From assembly GCA_963775395.1 (NCBI GenBank), contig CAVZIX010000004.1, forward strand, positions 186,001-250,000: DNA of 64,000 bases, given 5' to 3'. A model generated the notes under the pieces. That model did no database searches. It was not told where the DNA came from and saw only the letters and a program-made list of their open reading frames with translations. The DNA comes from JAIBJN01 sp963775395. GTDB lineage: Bacteria > Actinomycetota > Thermoleophilia > Gaiellales > Gaiellaceae. The position numbers were made by a program, and so were the translations under genes. Below, piece after piece: positions 40,436 to 48,540 of this stretch; position 1 is the first letter of the stretch; each line of letters opens with the position of its first letter.

Positions 40436-40926
40436 CTCTCGGCCTCGGTCGAGAAGTCGTCGGGCTTGACCTCGTCGAGGAACTTCTTGAACTCCTCGAC
40501 GACCTCTTCCTCGTTCACGTCCTCGTGCTCGAACTCGATCGCGCTCTCCTCGATCACGGCCTCCGCCGCGAAGATCGGGGCGCCAGAACGGACGGCGAGG
40601 GCGATCGCGTCGCTCGGGCGCGAGTCGATCTCGAGCTCGGTCCCGTCCACCGCGACGGTGATCATCGCGTAGAAGGTGTTCTCCCGCAGCTCGGTGACGG
40701 CGATGCGCACGACGCGCGCCTCGAGCTGGCCGAGGATCTCGGTGAAGAGGTCGTGGGTCATCGGCCGGGGCGTCGCGGCGCCCTGGAGCTTCATGAGGAT
40801 CGCCGCCGCCTCGGGGTGCCCGATCCAGATCGGGAGGAACTTGTTTCCGTCGGCGGTCTTCAAAAGGACGATCGGCTGCTTGCCGACCATGTCGAAGCTC
40901 ACGCCGTAGATGACCATCTCGTGCAT
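40432..40926 (-). CDS. bifunctional nuclease family protein (DUF151)
   Basis: Member of the BFN/DUF151 family, with reported DNase and RNase activity in plant and thermophile homologues. The 164 aa protein has MVIYGVSFD, VLLKTADGNKFLPIWIGHPEAAAI, RPMTHDLFTEIL, ELRENTFYAMI and the family hallmark IDSRPSDAIALAVRSGAPIF. The C-terminal 45 residues are acidic. ATG 40926 (MHEMVIYG) fits the family start. A translation-quality role is inferred for some homologues only. Confidence 0.9.
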   Translation of the reverse strand: MHEMVIYGVSFDMVGKQPIVLLKTADGNKFLPIWIGHPEAAAILMKLQGAATPRPMTHDLFTEILGQLEARVVRIAVTELRENTFYAMITVAVDGTELEIDSRPSDAIALAVRSGAPIFAAEAVIEESAIEFEHEDVNEEEVVEEFKKFLDEVKPDDFSTEAES

Positions 40927-41021
40927 CGACAGGAACCCTCGTCTGATGATAGCCGCGCCCCTCGGAACGGGAACCTCCCCAGGAGACACGGCGATCTCGG
41001 CGACCCGCGGGGTCGGCGAAG

Positions 41022-41085
<64 letters not shown>

Positions 41086-41095
<10 letters not shown>

Positions 41096-41961
41096 GCGCC
41101 GGGAGATTGTAGCGAGGCTCGCTCGAGCGCCTCGACCATCTCCTCGAGCTCGACCTCGGACTCGAAGTAGAGCTCGATGCGGCCGCTCGCGACCTTGGCG
41201 TCGGCGCCGGTGATGCGCCGCAGGGCATCGCGGGCACGGGCGGCAACGGCCGGGTCGACCGGCTGGCGGCGGCGGGGCTTCGTGCGTGCGCCGGCCCAGC
41301 GGGCGGCGCGCTCGGCGGCACGGACCGACATCCCCCCGCGGACGATGCGCCGGGCGAGCCGGCGCCGCTCCTCGTTGTCCGGGACCGCCAGCACCGCGCG
41401 GGCATGACCTTCGGAAAGCTGGCCGCGCTCGACGAGCCCGAGCACGTCGTCGGGGAGCTCGAGGAGGCGCACCCGGTTCGACACGGTCGGCTTCGACCGA
41501 CCCACCTGCTCCGCGACTTCGCCGAGGCCCAGCCCGAACTCGTCCATCAGCACCGCGTAGGCGCGTGCCTCGTCGACCGGCGAGAGATCCTCGCGCGCGA
41601 CGTTCTCGACGAGCGCGAGGAGAAGCGAGTTGCGATCGTCGGTCTCGCGGACGAGCGCCGGCACGGTCGCCAGCCCGGCGACGCGCGCGGCCCGCCAGCG
41701 CCGCTCTCCCGCGATCAGCTCGTAGCCGCCCTCGGGCGACGTGCGGACGACGACCGGCTGGACAACGCCCTGGGCCCGGATCGAGTCCGCCAGCTCGTCG
41801 ATGCGCTCGCCGTCCAGGCGCTTGCGCGGCTGGCGCGTGTTCGCTCGGATCGAGCCGACCGGCAGCTGGACAAGCTCGGTCGCGGTGCTCGCGCCGCCCA
41901 TGAGCACCTCGAGGCCCCGGCCGAGGCCGCGGCGCGGACTGGGGCTAGCCGCGGTCGACAA
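41086..41961 (-). CDS. parB: chromosome partitioning protein ParB
   Basis: Centromere-binding CTPase that loads on parS and works with ParA. The 291 aa protein has the N-terminal RGLGRGLEVLM motif for ParA stimulation, LPVGSIRANTRQPRKRLD and the CTP-binding GERRWRAARVAGL. The HTH region is VENVAREDLSPVDEARAY ... VGRSKPTVSNRVRLL, with a C-terminal dimerisation domain. TTG 41961 is the likely start, overlapping parA by 17 bases. The stop lies inside the tRNA-Ile gene. The C-terminus (about 20 residues after the conserved core) looks natural. Confidence 0.93.
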
Positions 41962-42697
41962 GCTCGCTCGCCACCCGGTAGTAGGCATCGGCTCCAGGGG
42001 AGCTGCGGTCGTAGGCCGTGATCGGCAGGCCGTGGCTCGGCGCCTCGGCCAGCCGCACGCTCCGCGGGACGACCGCATCGAACACGAGCTCGCCGAAGTG
42101 GCGCCGGACCTCCGCGGCCACGTCGGCGGCGAGGCGCGTCCGGCCGTCGACCATCGTGAGGATCATCCCGGCCAGCGCCAGCTTCGGGTTCAGCCGCGCG
42201 CGGACGAGCTCGATCGAGTGCAGGAGCTGCGTCAGGCCCTCGAGCGCGTAGTACTCGCATTGCACCGGCACGATCACGCGGTCGGTGGCCGCCAGGGCGT
42301 TGACGGTCAGCGGGCCGAGCGAGGGCGGGCAGTCGATGAAGACGAAGTCGTAGCGCTCCCGCGCCGGCTCGAGCGCTCCGGGCAGAAACGTCTCGCCGTC
42401 GTCGCGCCGCGCCAGCTCGACGGCAGCGCCCGCGAGCTCCGGCCGCGAGGGCACGAGGTCGAGATTCTCGAACTGCGTCGCGTGCGCGATTTCGTCGAGC
42501 GGTGCGCCGTCGAGGAGGTCGTAGGTCGAGGTGCCGTTGGCCGACTCGCCGAGCCCCGAGGTCGCGTTCGCCTGCGGGTCGAGGTCGACGACGAGCGTCG
42601 ATGCCCCCGCCTCGGCAAGGCAGGCCGCGATGTTCACGGCAGTCGTCGTCTTGCCGACGCCGCCCTTCTGGTTCGCCAGGGCGAAGACCTTTCCCAC
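41945..42697 (-). CDS. parA: chromosome partitioning ATPase ParA (Soj)
   Basis: Deviant Walker ATPase that binds nucleoid DNA and drives origin segregation; it also affects DnaA in some bacteria. The 250 aa chain begins KVFALANQKGGVGKTTTAVN (deviant Walker A with signature Lys) and has VVDLDPQANATSGLG, FVFIDCPPSLGPLTVNAL and VPVQCEYYALEGLTQLL. GTG 42697 lies 14 bases after the rsmG stop. Confidence 0.96.
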   Translation of the reverse strand: MGKVFALANQKGGVGKTTTAVNIAACLAEAGASTLVVDLDPQANATSGLGESANGTSTYDLLDGAPLDEIAHATQFENLDLVPSRPELAGAAVELARRDDGETFLPGALEPARERYDFVFIDCPPSLGPLTVNALAATDRVIVPVQCEYYALEGLTQLLHSIELVRARLNPKLALAGMILTMVDGRTRLAADVAAEVRRHFGELVFDAVVPRSVRLAEAPSHGLPITAYDRSSPGADAYYRVASELVDRG

Positions 42698-42711
42698 ACA
42701 GGCGATGCTAG

Positions 42712-43332
42712 TCAGGCGAGAGGACGTTTCCGGGCCGCGCCCGGTCGGCGCGGGAACCGCTCCGGCGTCGCTGCGACCTTCGGCACGACGAGCAGCCCGC
42801 GGCGGTCGGATCCGGGCAGCGGAACCAGATCCGGCGGCCCTCCGCCCACGGCCTCGGACGCGGCCGCCGCAACGTCGAGGTCGACCTCGCCGGCGAGCAG
42901 GATCACGCGCCCGCCCACCCGCACGAGAGGGAGGCACCACTCGAGCGCCACCGGTGCCGGGGCGAGAGCTTGAGCCAGCGCGGTGCCGTACGCATCGCGG
43001 CCGGCACTCCGGCCGTGCTCCTCCGCGCGGGCGCAGACGACGGAGACGTTCGCCAGGTCCCGGGCCGCCGCCTCGAGGAAGTCGCACTTGCGCCGCTGCG
43101 CCTCCAGCAGGTCGACCCGGAGGTCGGGACGGGCGAGCGCGACGGGCACCCCGGGCGAACCTCCGCCGGAGCCCACGTCGACGACAGGGCCGTCCGTGAC
43201 CAGCGCTGCCGCCGCGAGGGCGTCCTCGACGAGCACCCGCCGCGCTTCGCCCGGGTCGCGGACGGCGGTCAGGCCGGGCGTCCCCAGGACCGACTCGAGC
43301 CAGCGCTCGAGCCGCGGGTCGAACGCGGTCAT
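42712..43332 (-). CDS. rsmG: 16S rRNA (guanine527-N7)-methyltransferase RsmG (GidB)
   Basis: Methylates G527 of 16S rRNA in the decoding site region. The 206 aa protein has VVDVGSGGGSPGVPVALARPDL (SAM motif), LLEAQRRKCDFLEA and VVCARAEEHGR. It lacks the N-terminal ETNL-type helix of some orthologues but has the full methyltransferase core. The ATG overlaps the jag stop as ATGA. Loss of this gene gives low-level streptomycin resistance in other bacteria. Confidence 0.95.
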   Translation of the reverse strand: MTAFDPRLERWLESVLGTPGLTAVRDPGEARRVLVEDALAAAALVTDGPVVDVGSGGGSPGVPVALARPDLRVDLLEAQRRKCDFLEAAARDLANVSVVCARAEEHGRSAGRDAYGTALAQALAPAPVALEWCLPLVRVGGRVILLAGEVDLDVAAAASEAVGGGPPDLVPLPGSDRRGLLVVPKVAATPERFPRRPGAARKRPLA

Positions 43333-44039
43333 TCCGGAGGCGCAGGAGCGACGACGACCCGGCGGTTCGGCTCGGTCCCGTCGCTCGAGGTGACCACGTC
43401 GCGGCGCTCCGCCAGGTAGACGTGGACGATCTTCCGCTCGACCGCGGTCATCGGCTCGAGCGACACCGCTTGTCGGCTCTCTACCGCCTCGGACGCCGCG
43501 CGGTCGGCTGCGCCCTCGAGGGACGCGCGGCGGCGGTCGCGGTAGCCGGCAGCGTCGACCACGACTTCCTTGCGGTCATCCTCGCGACCGCGCCACAGGA
43601 TGGCGTTGGCCAGGTACTGGATCGCGTCGATCGTGTGTCCCCGCTTGCCGATCACGAGACCGAGCTCGGCGCCGTCCAGCGTCGCGTAGAGCGTCGTCTC
43701 GTCCTCGGCGATCTCGATCCGGCAGGCAGCGCCGAGTGCCGAGCAAACCTGCTCCAGGAACTCGCGCAGCTTCGCAGCCGGCGTCCCCGGCTCCTCGCTC
43801 GCAGCCGACGGCGCAGGCGGCGGCTCGACGGCCTTGGCGACGACCTTCGCCGGCACGCGCCCGACACCGAGCAGCCCGCGCTCGCCTTCCGAAACGACGG
43901 TGAAGCGCACGGCGGCCTTGTCGAGCCCGGGGAAGCGGCGCTCGAGCTCGCGGAGCGCCGTCCATTTCGCCTCCCCGACGGTCTCGCCCTCGGCCTCGAC
44001 GACGTCCTGGCTCCCGTTCTCGTTCTCGAGCTCGGTCAC
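43329..44039 (-). CDS. jag: RNA-binding protein Jag/KhpB
   Basis: RNA chaperone-like protein with three parts in 236 aa: the Jag-N domain (EAEGETVGEAKWTALRELE ... RGLLGVGRVPAKV), a KH domain (ELGLVIGKRGHTIDAIQYLANAIL) and a C-terminal R3H domain (LEPMTAVERKIVHVYLAERRDV). GTG 44039 overlaps the yidC stop as GTGA. The partner KhpA is not in this window. Confidence 0.95.
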   Translation of the reverse strand: MTELENENGSQDVVEAEGETVGEAKWTALRELERRFPGLDKAAVRFTVVSEGERGLLGVGRVPAKVVAKAVEPPPAPSAASEEPGTPAAKLREFLEQVCSALGAACRIEIAEDETTLYATLDGAELGLVIGKRGHTIDAIQYLANAILWRGREDDRKEVVVDAAGYRDRRRASLEGAADRAASEAVESRQAVSLEPMTAVERKIVHVYLAERRDVVTSSDGTEPNRRVVVAPAPPE

Positions 44040-44854
44040 CGGCGCGCCCTGGGGCCCTTCTTCTTCCGCCTACGCACACGCTGCTGTCCGGGCTGCGCCG
44101 GCTTCGCAGCCGCCTCGGTCGCTCCCGCGCCCTCGGTCTCGGCCGGCGGCTGTGGCGACTTGGGCGGTGTCCGCGACGAGCGCTTCTGCGGCGGCGGGGG
44201 CTTCGGGGCGAGGCGCCTCGTGACGAGGCCCTGGCCGACCGACCACAGGTTGGTCGTCGACCAGTAGAGCATCAGCCCCATGGGGAACGTGATGATGAAC
44301 GGGATGATCACGAAGGGCATGCCCAGGAAGATGTAGCGCTGGCGCGGATCGGTCATCGGCATCGAGATGACCGAGGCAAGCTGGCTGCCGACATAGATGA
44401 CGAGCAGGAGCCAGCCCGACCAGTGCGAGTTGATCGGGTCGGTGATGCTCGGGACGACCCCGAGCCAACCGAGGTCGGAGTCGGGGTAGTCCGGGAAGAC
44501 CTCCTCGTCGAAGTCCCGCAGCACGAAGAAGAGCGAGATGAAGATCGGGATCTGGAGGAGGATCGGAAGACACGAGGCCATCGGGTTGACCTTGTTCTCC
44601 CGATAGAACTTCATGACTTCCTCGTTCATCTTCTGGCGATCGCTCTTGTACTTCTGCTGGATCGCCTTCAACTCCGGCGCATGCTGCTGGAGCCGCCTCA
44701 TCGACCGGAACTGCTTGATGGTCAGCGGCAGGATCACCATGCGGACGAGGATGGTCAGGACGACGATCGCCCAGGCCCACGGCAACCCGACGGCGGAGTG
44801 GAGGCCCTCGAGCGCCCACGTGAGGAAATCTTCGATCGGGCGGAGCGGGTTCAC
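44036..44854 (-). CDS. yidC: membrane protein insertase YidC/Oxa1
   Basis: Inserts and folds inner membrane proteins with or without SecYEG. The 272 aa short form has five membrane segments and the Oxa1 core: ILVRMVILPLTIKQFRSM (conserved groove Arg), LQQHAPELKAIQQKYKSDR, MASCLPILLQIPIFISLFFVL and PFIITFPMGLMLYWSTTNLWS. The tail is Pro-rich then very basic (RVRRRKKKGPRARR), suited to ribosome contact. GTG 44854 overlaps the yidD stop. Confidence 0.96.
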   Translation of the reverse strand: MNPLRPIEDFLTWALEGLHSAVGLPWAWAIVVLTILVRMVILPLTIKQFRSMRRLQQHAPELKAIQQKYKSDRQKMNEEVMKFYRENKVNPMASCLPILLQIPIFISLFFVLRDFDEEVFPDYPDSDLGWLGVVPSITDPINSHWSGWLLLVIYVGSQLASVISMPMTDPRQRYIFLGMPFVIIPFIITFPMGLMLYWSTTNLWSVGQGLVTRRLAPKPPPPQKRSSRTPPKSPQPPAETEGAGATEAAAKPAQPGQQRVRRRKKKGPRARR

Positions 44855-45081
44855 GCCTTGAAGATCCTCCGGTCACGGACGTGGTCGACCCCGCCGTGGC
44901 TCCAGGGGTTGCAGCGGAGGAGCCGCCAGGCAGCGAGGATCAGCCCTCGCACGACGCCGACCTCGTGGATCGCGTCGAGCGCGTAGCGCGAGCAGGTCGG
45001 GTGGTACTTGCAGCGCGGCCCGAGCAGCGGGCTCACGAGCGTGCGGTAGGCATGCACCGGAAGGGCGGCGATCTGCCTCAT
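44851..45081 (-). CDS. yidD: membrane protein insertion efficiency factor YidD
   Basis: Small 76 aa protein that assists YidC-dependent insertion. It has the conserved pattern YRTLVSPLLGPRCKYHPTCSRYALDAI with three Cys, GLILAAWRLLRCNPWSHGG and a short tail. ATG 45081 (MRQIAALPVHAYRT) overlaps the rnpA stop. Confidence 0.95.
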   Translation of the reverse strand: MRQIAALPVHAYRTLVSPLLGPRCKYHPTCSRYALDAIHEVGVVRGLILAAWRLLRCNPWSHGGVDHVRDRRIFKA

Positions 45082-45437
45082 GCGGTGGTGCCCTCGGCGA
45101 GCGTGAAGACCTCGGCGACCCGCTCGGTCAGCCATGGGAACCCGCGGCTCTCCACCGCCTCGGTGAGACCGGGCCGGGCGATGAGCACGTAGTCGTGCCC
45201 GGACGGAACGGACTCGGAGACCTCCTCGAACGCCGCGCGCAGGCGGCGCTTCAGCCGGTTTCGGTCGACCGCGCCGCCGAGCTGGCGCGAGACGGCGAGG
45301 CCCAGGCGCGAGTCGCCGAGCGGATCCTCCTCGCGCGGAAACGAGTAGAGAACGAGGAAGCGGGTCGAGACCGACTTGCCCTTGCGGTAGACCGCGTCGA
45401 AGTCGCGGGAGCGGGAAAGGCGGTGGCGTCGGCTCAA
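45078..45437 (-). CDS. rnpA: ribonuclease P protein component
   Basis: Protein subunit of RNase P, which matures tRNA 5' ends. The 119 aa basic protein has LSRSRDFDAVYRKGKS, LGLAVSRQLGGAVDRNRLKRRLRAAF (the RNR helix that contacts P RNA) and HDYVLIARPG. It begins with TTG 45437, 10 bases after the rpmH stop. Confidence 0.95.
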   Translation of the reverse strand: MSRRHRLSRSRDFDAVYRKGKSVSTRFLVLYSFPREEDPLGDSRLGLAVSRQLGGAVDRNRLKRRLRAAFEEVSESVPSGHDYVLIARPGLTEAVESRGFPWLTERVAEVFTLAEGTTA

Positions 45438-45447
45438 CTGTTGCCGC

Positions 45448-45582
45448 TCACGCGGAGAGGCGCTTGCGCCCCTTGGCGCGGCGGCGCTTGAGGATCGCGC
45501 GGCCAGCGCGAGTCGACATTCGCGCCCGGAATCCGTGCCGGCGCTTCCGCCGGCGTACGTTCGGCTGGTACGTTCGCTTCAC
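45448..45582 (-). CDS. rpmH: 50S ribosomal protein L34
   Basis: A 44 aa very basic ribosomal protein reading MKRTYQPNVRRRKRRHGF at the start and ending RAKGRKRLSA, the canonical L34 sequence. GTG 45582 is the start and TGA ends at 45448. It heads the leftward operon into rnpA, yidD, yidC and jag, and its 5' side faces the dnaA promoter region. Confidence 0.97.
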   Translation of the reverse strand: MKRTYQPNVRRRKRRHGFRARMSTRAGRAILKRRRAKGRKRLSA

Positions 45583-45676
45583 GAGAGAAAGAGTGTCGGA
45601 AGGCCGCGGGGGCGGCCGGTCGCCCAGTATAGAGGAGCGACCCAGAGCTCCGGTGCAGCGACTTCACCTCCAAACG

Positions 45677-45752
45677 TAATCCACAGCCGCGAAGGCGCAT
45701 GGGAGGACGCGGGAGGCGACCTTTCCACACCTGTGGAAAAGCGTGTGGAGAG
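45677..45752. other. cluster of DnaA-box-like sites upstream of dnaA
   Basis: The 299-base rpmH-dnaA gap holds TAATCCACA at 45677-45685 (one mismatch to TTATCCACA) and, on the other strand, TGTGGAAAA at 45732-45740 (one mismatch). Two weaker sites are CTTTCCACA at 45721-45729 and TGTGGAGAG at 45744-45752 (two mismatches each). These could autoregulate dnaA or form part of a bipartite origin. Confidence 0.6.
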
Positions 45753-45811
45753 GGGTAAAAGGCCTGCAAATGCGCCCTTCTGGCGCTGGGCGATTTCCCC
45801 AGGCCGCGCCA

Positions 45812-45841
45812 TTGTAGGAGGCCGAGAAGCACTGCTATAGT
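45812..45841 (+). promoter_or_regulatory. candidate dnaA promoter
   Basis: TATAGT at 45836-45841 matches the -10 consensus at five of six positions. TTGTAG at 45812-45817 is a weak -35 with an 18-base spacer. The inferred start lies about 35 bases before the dnaA GTG, leaving room for GGAGGAGC in the leader. Confidence 0.5.
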
Positions 45842-45881
45842 CGCCGCTTCCCAGGCCACGGCGGAGGAGCGGATCGAGGGC

Positions 45882-47222
45882 GTGCAGCGGACGTCAGAGC
45901 TTAGTGCGGACGCACTCTGGGGCGAAATTTCGGCCCGCTTGCGCGACGCTCTGAACGACGCGACCTACACGACCTGGTTCGCCGAGGCGAGTATCGGCCC
46001 CCTCGACGACGACGCGTTCGTCGTCCTCGTCCCGAACGACTTCACGCGCGAGTGGATCGAGGGTCACTTCCGGGGGCTCCTGGAAGAGATCGTCCGCGAC
46101 ACGCTGGGCGCCGAGCAGCCGGTGAGGATCACCGTCCGCGAGCTCCAGCCGGCGCGGGACGTCCGCGTTCCGCCGAAGCCTGCCCGCTCACTCGAGGGCC
46201 TGAACCCGAAGTACACGTTCGACTCGTTCGTGATCGGCTCGTCGAACCGCTTCGCGCACGCCGCTGCGCTCGCGGTGGCCGAGGCCCCGGCGCAGGCCTA
46301 CAACCCGCTCTTCATCTACGGCGGCACGGGGCTCGGCAAGACGCACCTTCTGCAGGCGATCGCCGCCTACGTGACCGAGCACACCGGCGACCTCTCGGCG
46401 CGCTACGTGACGAGCGAGACGTTCATGAACGATTTCATCAACTCGCTCCGCGACAAGCGCATCGAGGGCTTCAAGCAGCGCTACCGCCACTACGACGTCC
46501 TCCTGATCGACGACATCCAGTTCTTCGAGCACAAGGAGCGCATCCAGGAGGAGTTCTTCCACACGTTCAACAGCCTCTACGAGGCCGGCCGGCAGATCGT
46601 GATCTCGTCCGACCGCCCGCCGCGCGCCATCGCCACGCTCGAGTCGCGGCTGCGCTCGCGGTTCGAGTGGGGCCTGATCACCGACATCCAGCCTCCCGAC
46701 CTCGAGACGCGCATCGCGATCCTGCGCAAGAAGGTGAAGACGGATGCGATCCACATCCCGGACTCGCAGGTCCTGACGTTCATCGCAAGCCGCATCTCCA
46801 CGAACATCCGCGAGCTCGAGGGTGCGCTCACGCGCGTCGTCGCCTTCTCCTCGCTGACGGGCCGGCCCATGACGGTCGAGCTCGCCCAGGAGGTGCTCAA
46901 GGACGTCTTCCCCCAGGGCGAGATGCCCGAGATCTCGGTGGAGCAGATCCAGCAGACCGTGGTCGAGCGCTTCAGCATGTCGCTCCAGGAGCTGACCGGG
47001 GACCGGCGCTCGCAGGCGATCGTCTACCCACGCCAGGTAGCCATGTACCTCTGCCGCGAGCTCACCGACAGCTCGCTCCCGAAGATTGGCAAGAAGTTCG
47101 GCGGCCGCGACCACACCACGGTCATTCACGCGACGTCCAAGATCGCGAAGCTCATCCAGGAGGACAGGAACGTCTACAACCTGGTGCAAGAGCTGACGGC
47201 GCGCATCAAGCAGGCCCGTTGA
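45882..47222 (+). CDS. dnaA: chromosomal replication initiator DnaA
   Basis: AAA+ initiator that binds DnaA boxes and unwinds the origin. The 446 aa protein has domain I (about 1-85, TTWFAEASI), a short linker and the AAA+ domain from YTFDSFVIGSSNRFAHAAA. Walker A is GGTGLGKTHL and Walker B is LLIDDIQFF. Domain IV carries the DnaA signature KKFGGRDHTTVIHATSKI. It starts with GTG 45882. Domain II is very short, as in compact actinobacterial forms. Confidence 0.97.
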   Translation: MQRTSELSADALWGEISARLRDALNDATYTTWFAEASIGPLDDDAFVVLVPNDFTREWIEGHFRGLLEEIVRDTLGAEQPVRITVRELQPARDVRVPPKPARSLEGLNPKYTFDSFVIGSSNRFAHAAALAVAEAPAQAYNPLFIYGGTGLGKTHLLQAIAAYVTEHTGDLSARYVTSETFMNDFINSLRDKRIEGFKQRYRHYDVLLIDDIQFFEHKERIQEEFFHTFNSLYEAGRQIVISSDRPPRAIATLESRLRSRFEWGLITDIQPPDLETRIAILRKKVKTDAIHIPDSQVLTFIASRISTNIRELEGALTRVVAFSSLTGRPMTVELAQEVLKDVFPQGEMPEISVEQIQQTVVERFSMSLQELTGDRRSQAIVYPRQVAMYLCRELTDSSLPKIGKKFGGRDHTTVIHATSKIAKLIQEDRNVYNLVQELTARIKQAR

Positions 47223-47400
47223 CAACGCCTGTGGAGAACGATCGTGACCTGGGGACGCTTCAGGCATCCAGTGCGCGCCTGTGGGACCTGCCGGGTTCTC
47301 CCCAGAACCTGTCCACCGCGAACAACCAGTATCCAAGCCGAAACGCGACGTCTTCCCCGTCGTTCACACTGCTTACTACTACGACGAGGTTTTTCTTTAA
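47223..47400. other. candidate oriC segment between dnaA and dnaN
   Basis: This 178-base gap contains TGTGGAGAA at 47230-47238 (one mismatch to the reverse DnaA box) and weaker box-like TTCTCCCCA at 47296-47304. The end at about 47373-47400 is TTACTACTACGACGAGG followed by a T-rich tract up to the dnaN ATG. The ACT/ACG triplet run resembles the DnaA-trio element that loads DnaA on single strands beside an unwinding region. The role is inferred from position and pattern. Confidence 0.55.
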
Positions 47401-48540
47401 ATGACTTCCATGGATACCGTAGCCCTCACGTCGATGAGAGTGGTATGCGAAAAGGACGAGCTCGCAGAGAAGCTCGGTGTTGTCGGTCGAGGAGTCTCGA
47501 CGCGGACGAGTGTTCAGATCCTCGCGGGGATCATGGTGCGCGCCGCCGCCGGGAGACTGCACCTCAGCGCGACGGACATGGAGATCTCCGTACGCGACTC
47601 TCTCGAGGCACAGGTCGAGGAGGAAGGCTCGGTCGTCGTGCCGGGCCGTCTCCTGGTCGACATCGTGCGCCTGCTCCCTGCCGGCGAGGTGACGCTCGAG
47701 CATCGCGCGGACGAGGGCGTCGCGCGCCTGGCCTGCGGCTCGGCCTCCTACCAGCTCAACACCTATGCCGCAGAGGACTTCCCGCGCCTTCCCGAGATCG
47801 AGCCCGAGAGCGCGTTCACGGTTGACCGGGAGGTCTTCCTGGACACGATCTCGCGGGTGGGGAGGTCGGCGTCGCGTGACGAGTCGCGCCCCGTGCTGAC
47901 GGGCATCCTCGTCCGGTTCGAGGGCGACAAGCTCGTGATGGCCGCGACCGACTCCTACCGGCTGAGCGTCAAGGAGACGACGCTGCCGGCCGGCCCCGGC
48001 CTCGAGCTCGAGGCGATCGTCCCCGCCCGTGCGCTGCAGGAGCTCGCCCGCGTCGGGCAGGGTGCCGCCAGCGAGACCATCGAGATCGGCGTCCAGGAGA
48101 ACCAGATCGTCTTCGGCGTCGACGGCGTCTGGCTGACGGCACGCCGGATCGACGGGCAGTTCCCGAACTACAAGCAGCTCCTTCCGGAGCAGTTCGACGC
48201 CGAGGTGCAGCTGCCACGCGAAGAGCTGCTCGACGTCGTACGCCGCACGGGCCTGCTCGCCCAGCGGAAGTCGCCGCTGCGGCTGCGCTTCGCCGAGGGC
48301 GAGCTCACCGTTTCCGCGCAGACCCAGGACGTCGGCGAAGCGCGAGAGTCGCTGCCGGTCGGCTACGGCGGCGAGGCGATGGAAATCGGGTTCAATGCGG
48401 AGTTTCTCCGCGACGGCCTCGAGTCGGTCACCGACGACACCGTCCGCATCAAGCTCATCAGCCCGTTGCGGCCCGGGCTGCTCCACGGCGAGAACGACGA
48501 CTTTCTCTACCTGATCATGCCGATCAGGCTGGCCGGCTGA
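47401..48540 (+). CDS. dnaN: DNA polymerase III beta subunit (sliding clamp)
   Basis: Ring-shaped processivity clamp of the replicative polymerase. The 379 aa protein spans the three repeated clamp domains. It shows ILAGIMVRAAAGRLHLSATDMEISV, DESRPVLTGILVRFEGDKLVMAATDSYRLSVKE-type domain 2 and the C-terminal LYLIMPIRL, where the peptide-binding groove ends. ATG 47401 is used, although in-frame ATGs at codons 4 and 12 are also possible. There is only a weak GAGG upstream, within the T-rich origin segment. The stop overlaps recF as CTGA. Confidence 0.96.
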   Translation: MTSMDTVALTSMRVVCEKDELAEKLGVVGRGVSTRTSVQILAGIMVRAAAGRLHLSATDMEISVRDSLEAQVEEEGSVVVPGRLLVDIVRLLPAGEVTLEHRADEGVARLACGSASYQLNTYAAEDFPRLPEIEPESAFTVDREVFLDTISRVGRSASRDESRPVLTGILVRFEGDKLVMAATDSYRLSVKETTLPAGPGLELEAIVPARALQELARVGQGAASETIEIGVQENQIVFGVDGVWLTARRIDGQFPNYKQLLPEQFDAEVQLPREELLDVVRRTGLLAQRKSPLRLRFAEGELTVSAQTQDVGEARESLPVGYGGEAMEIGFNAEFLRDGLESVTDDTVRIKLISPLRPGLLHGENDDFLYLIMPIRLAG

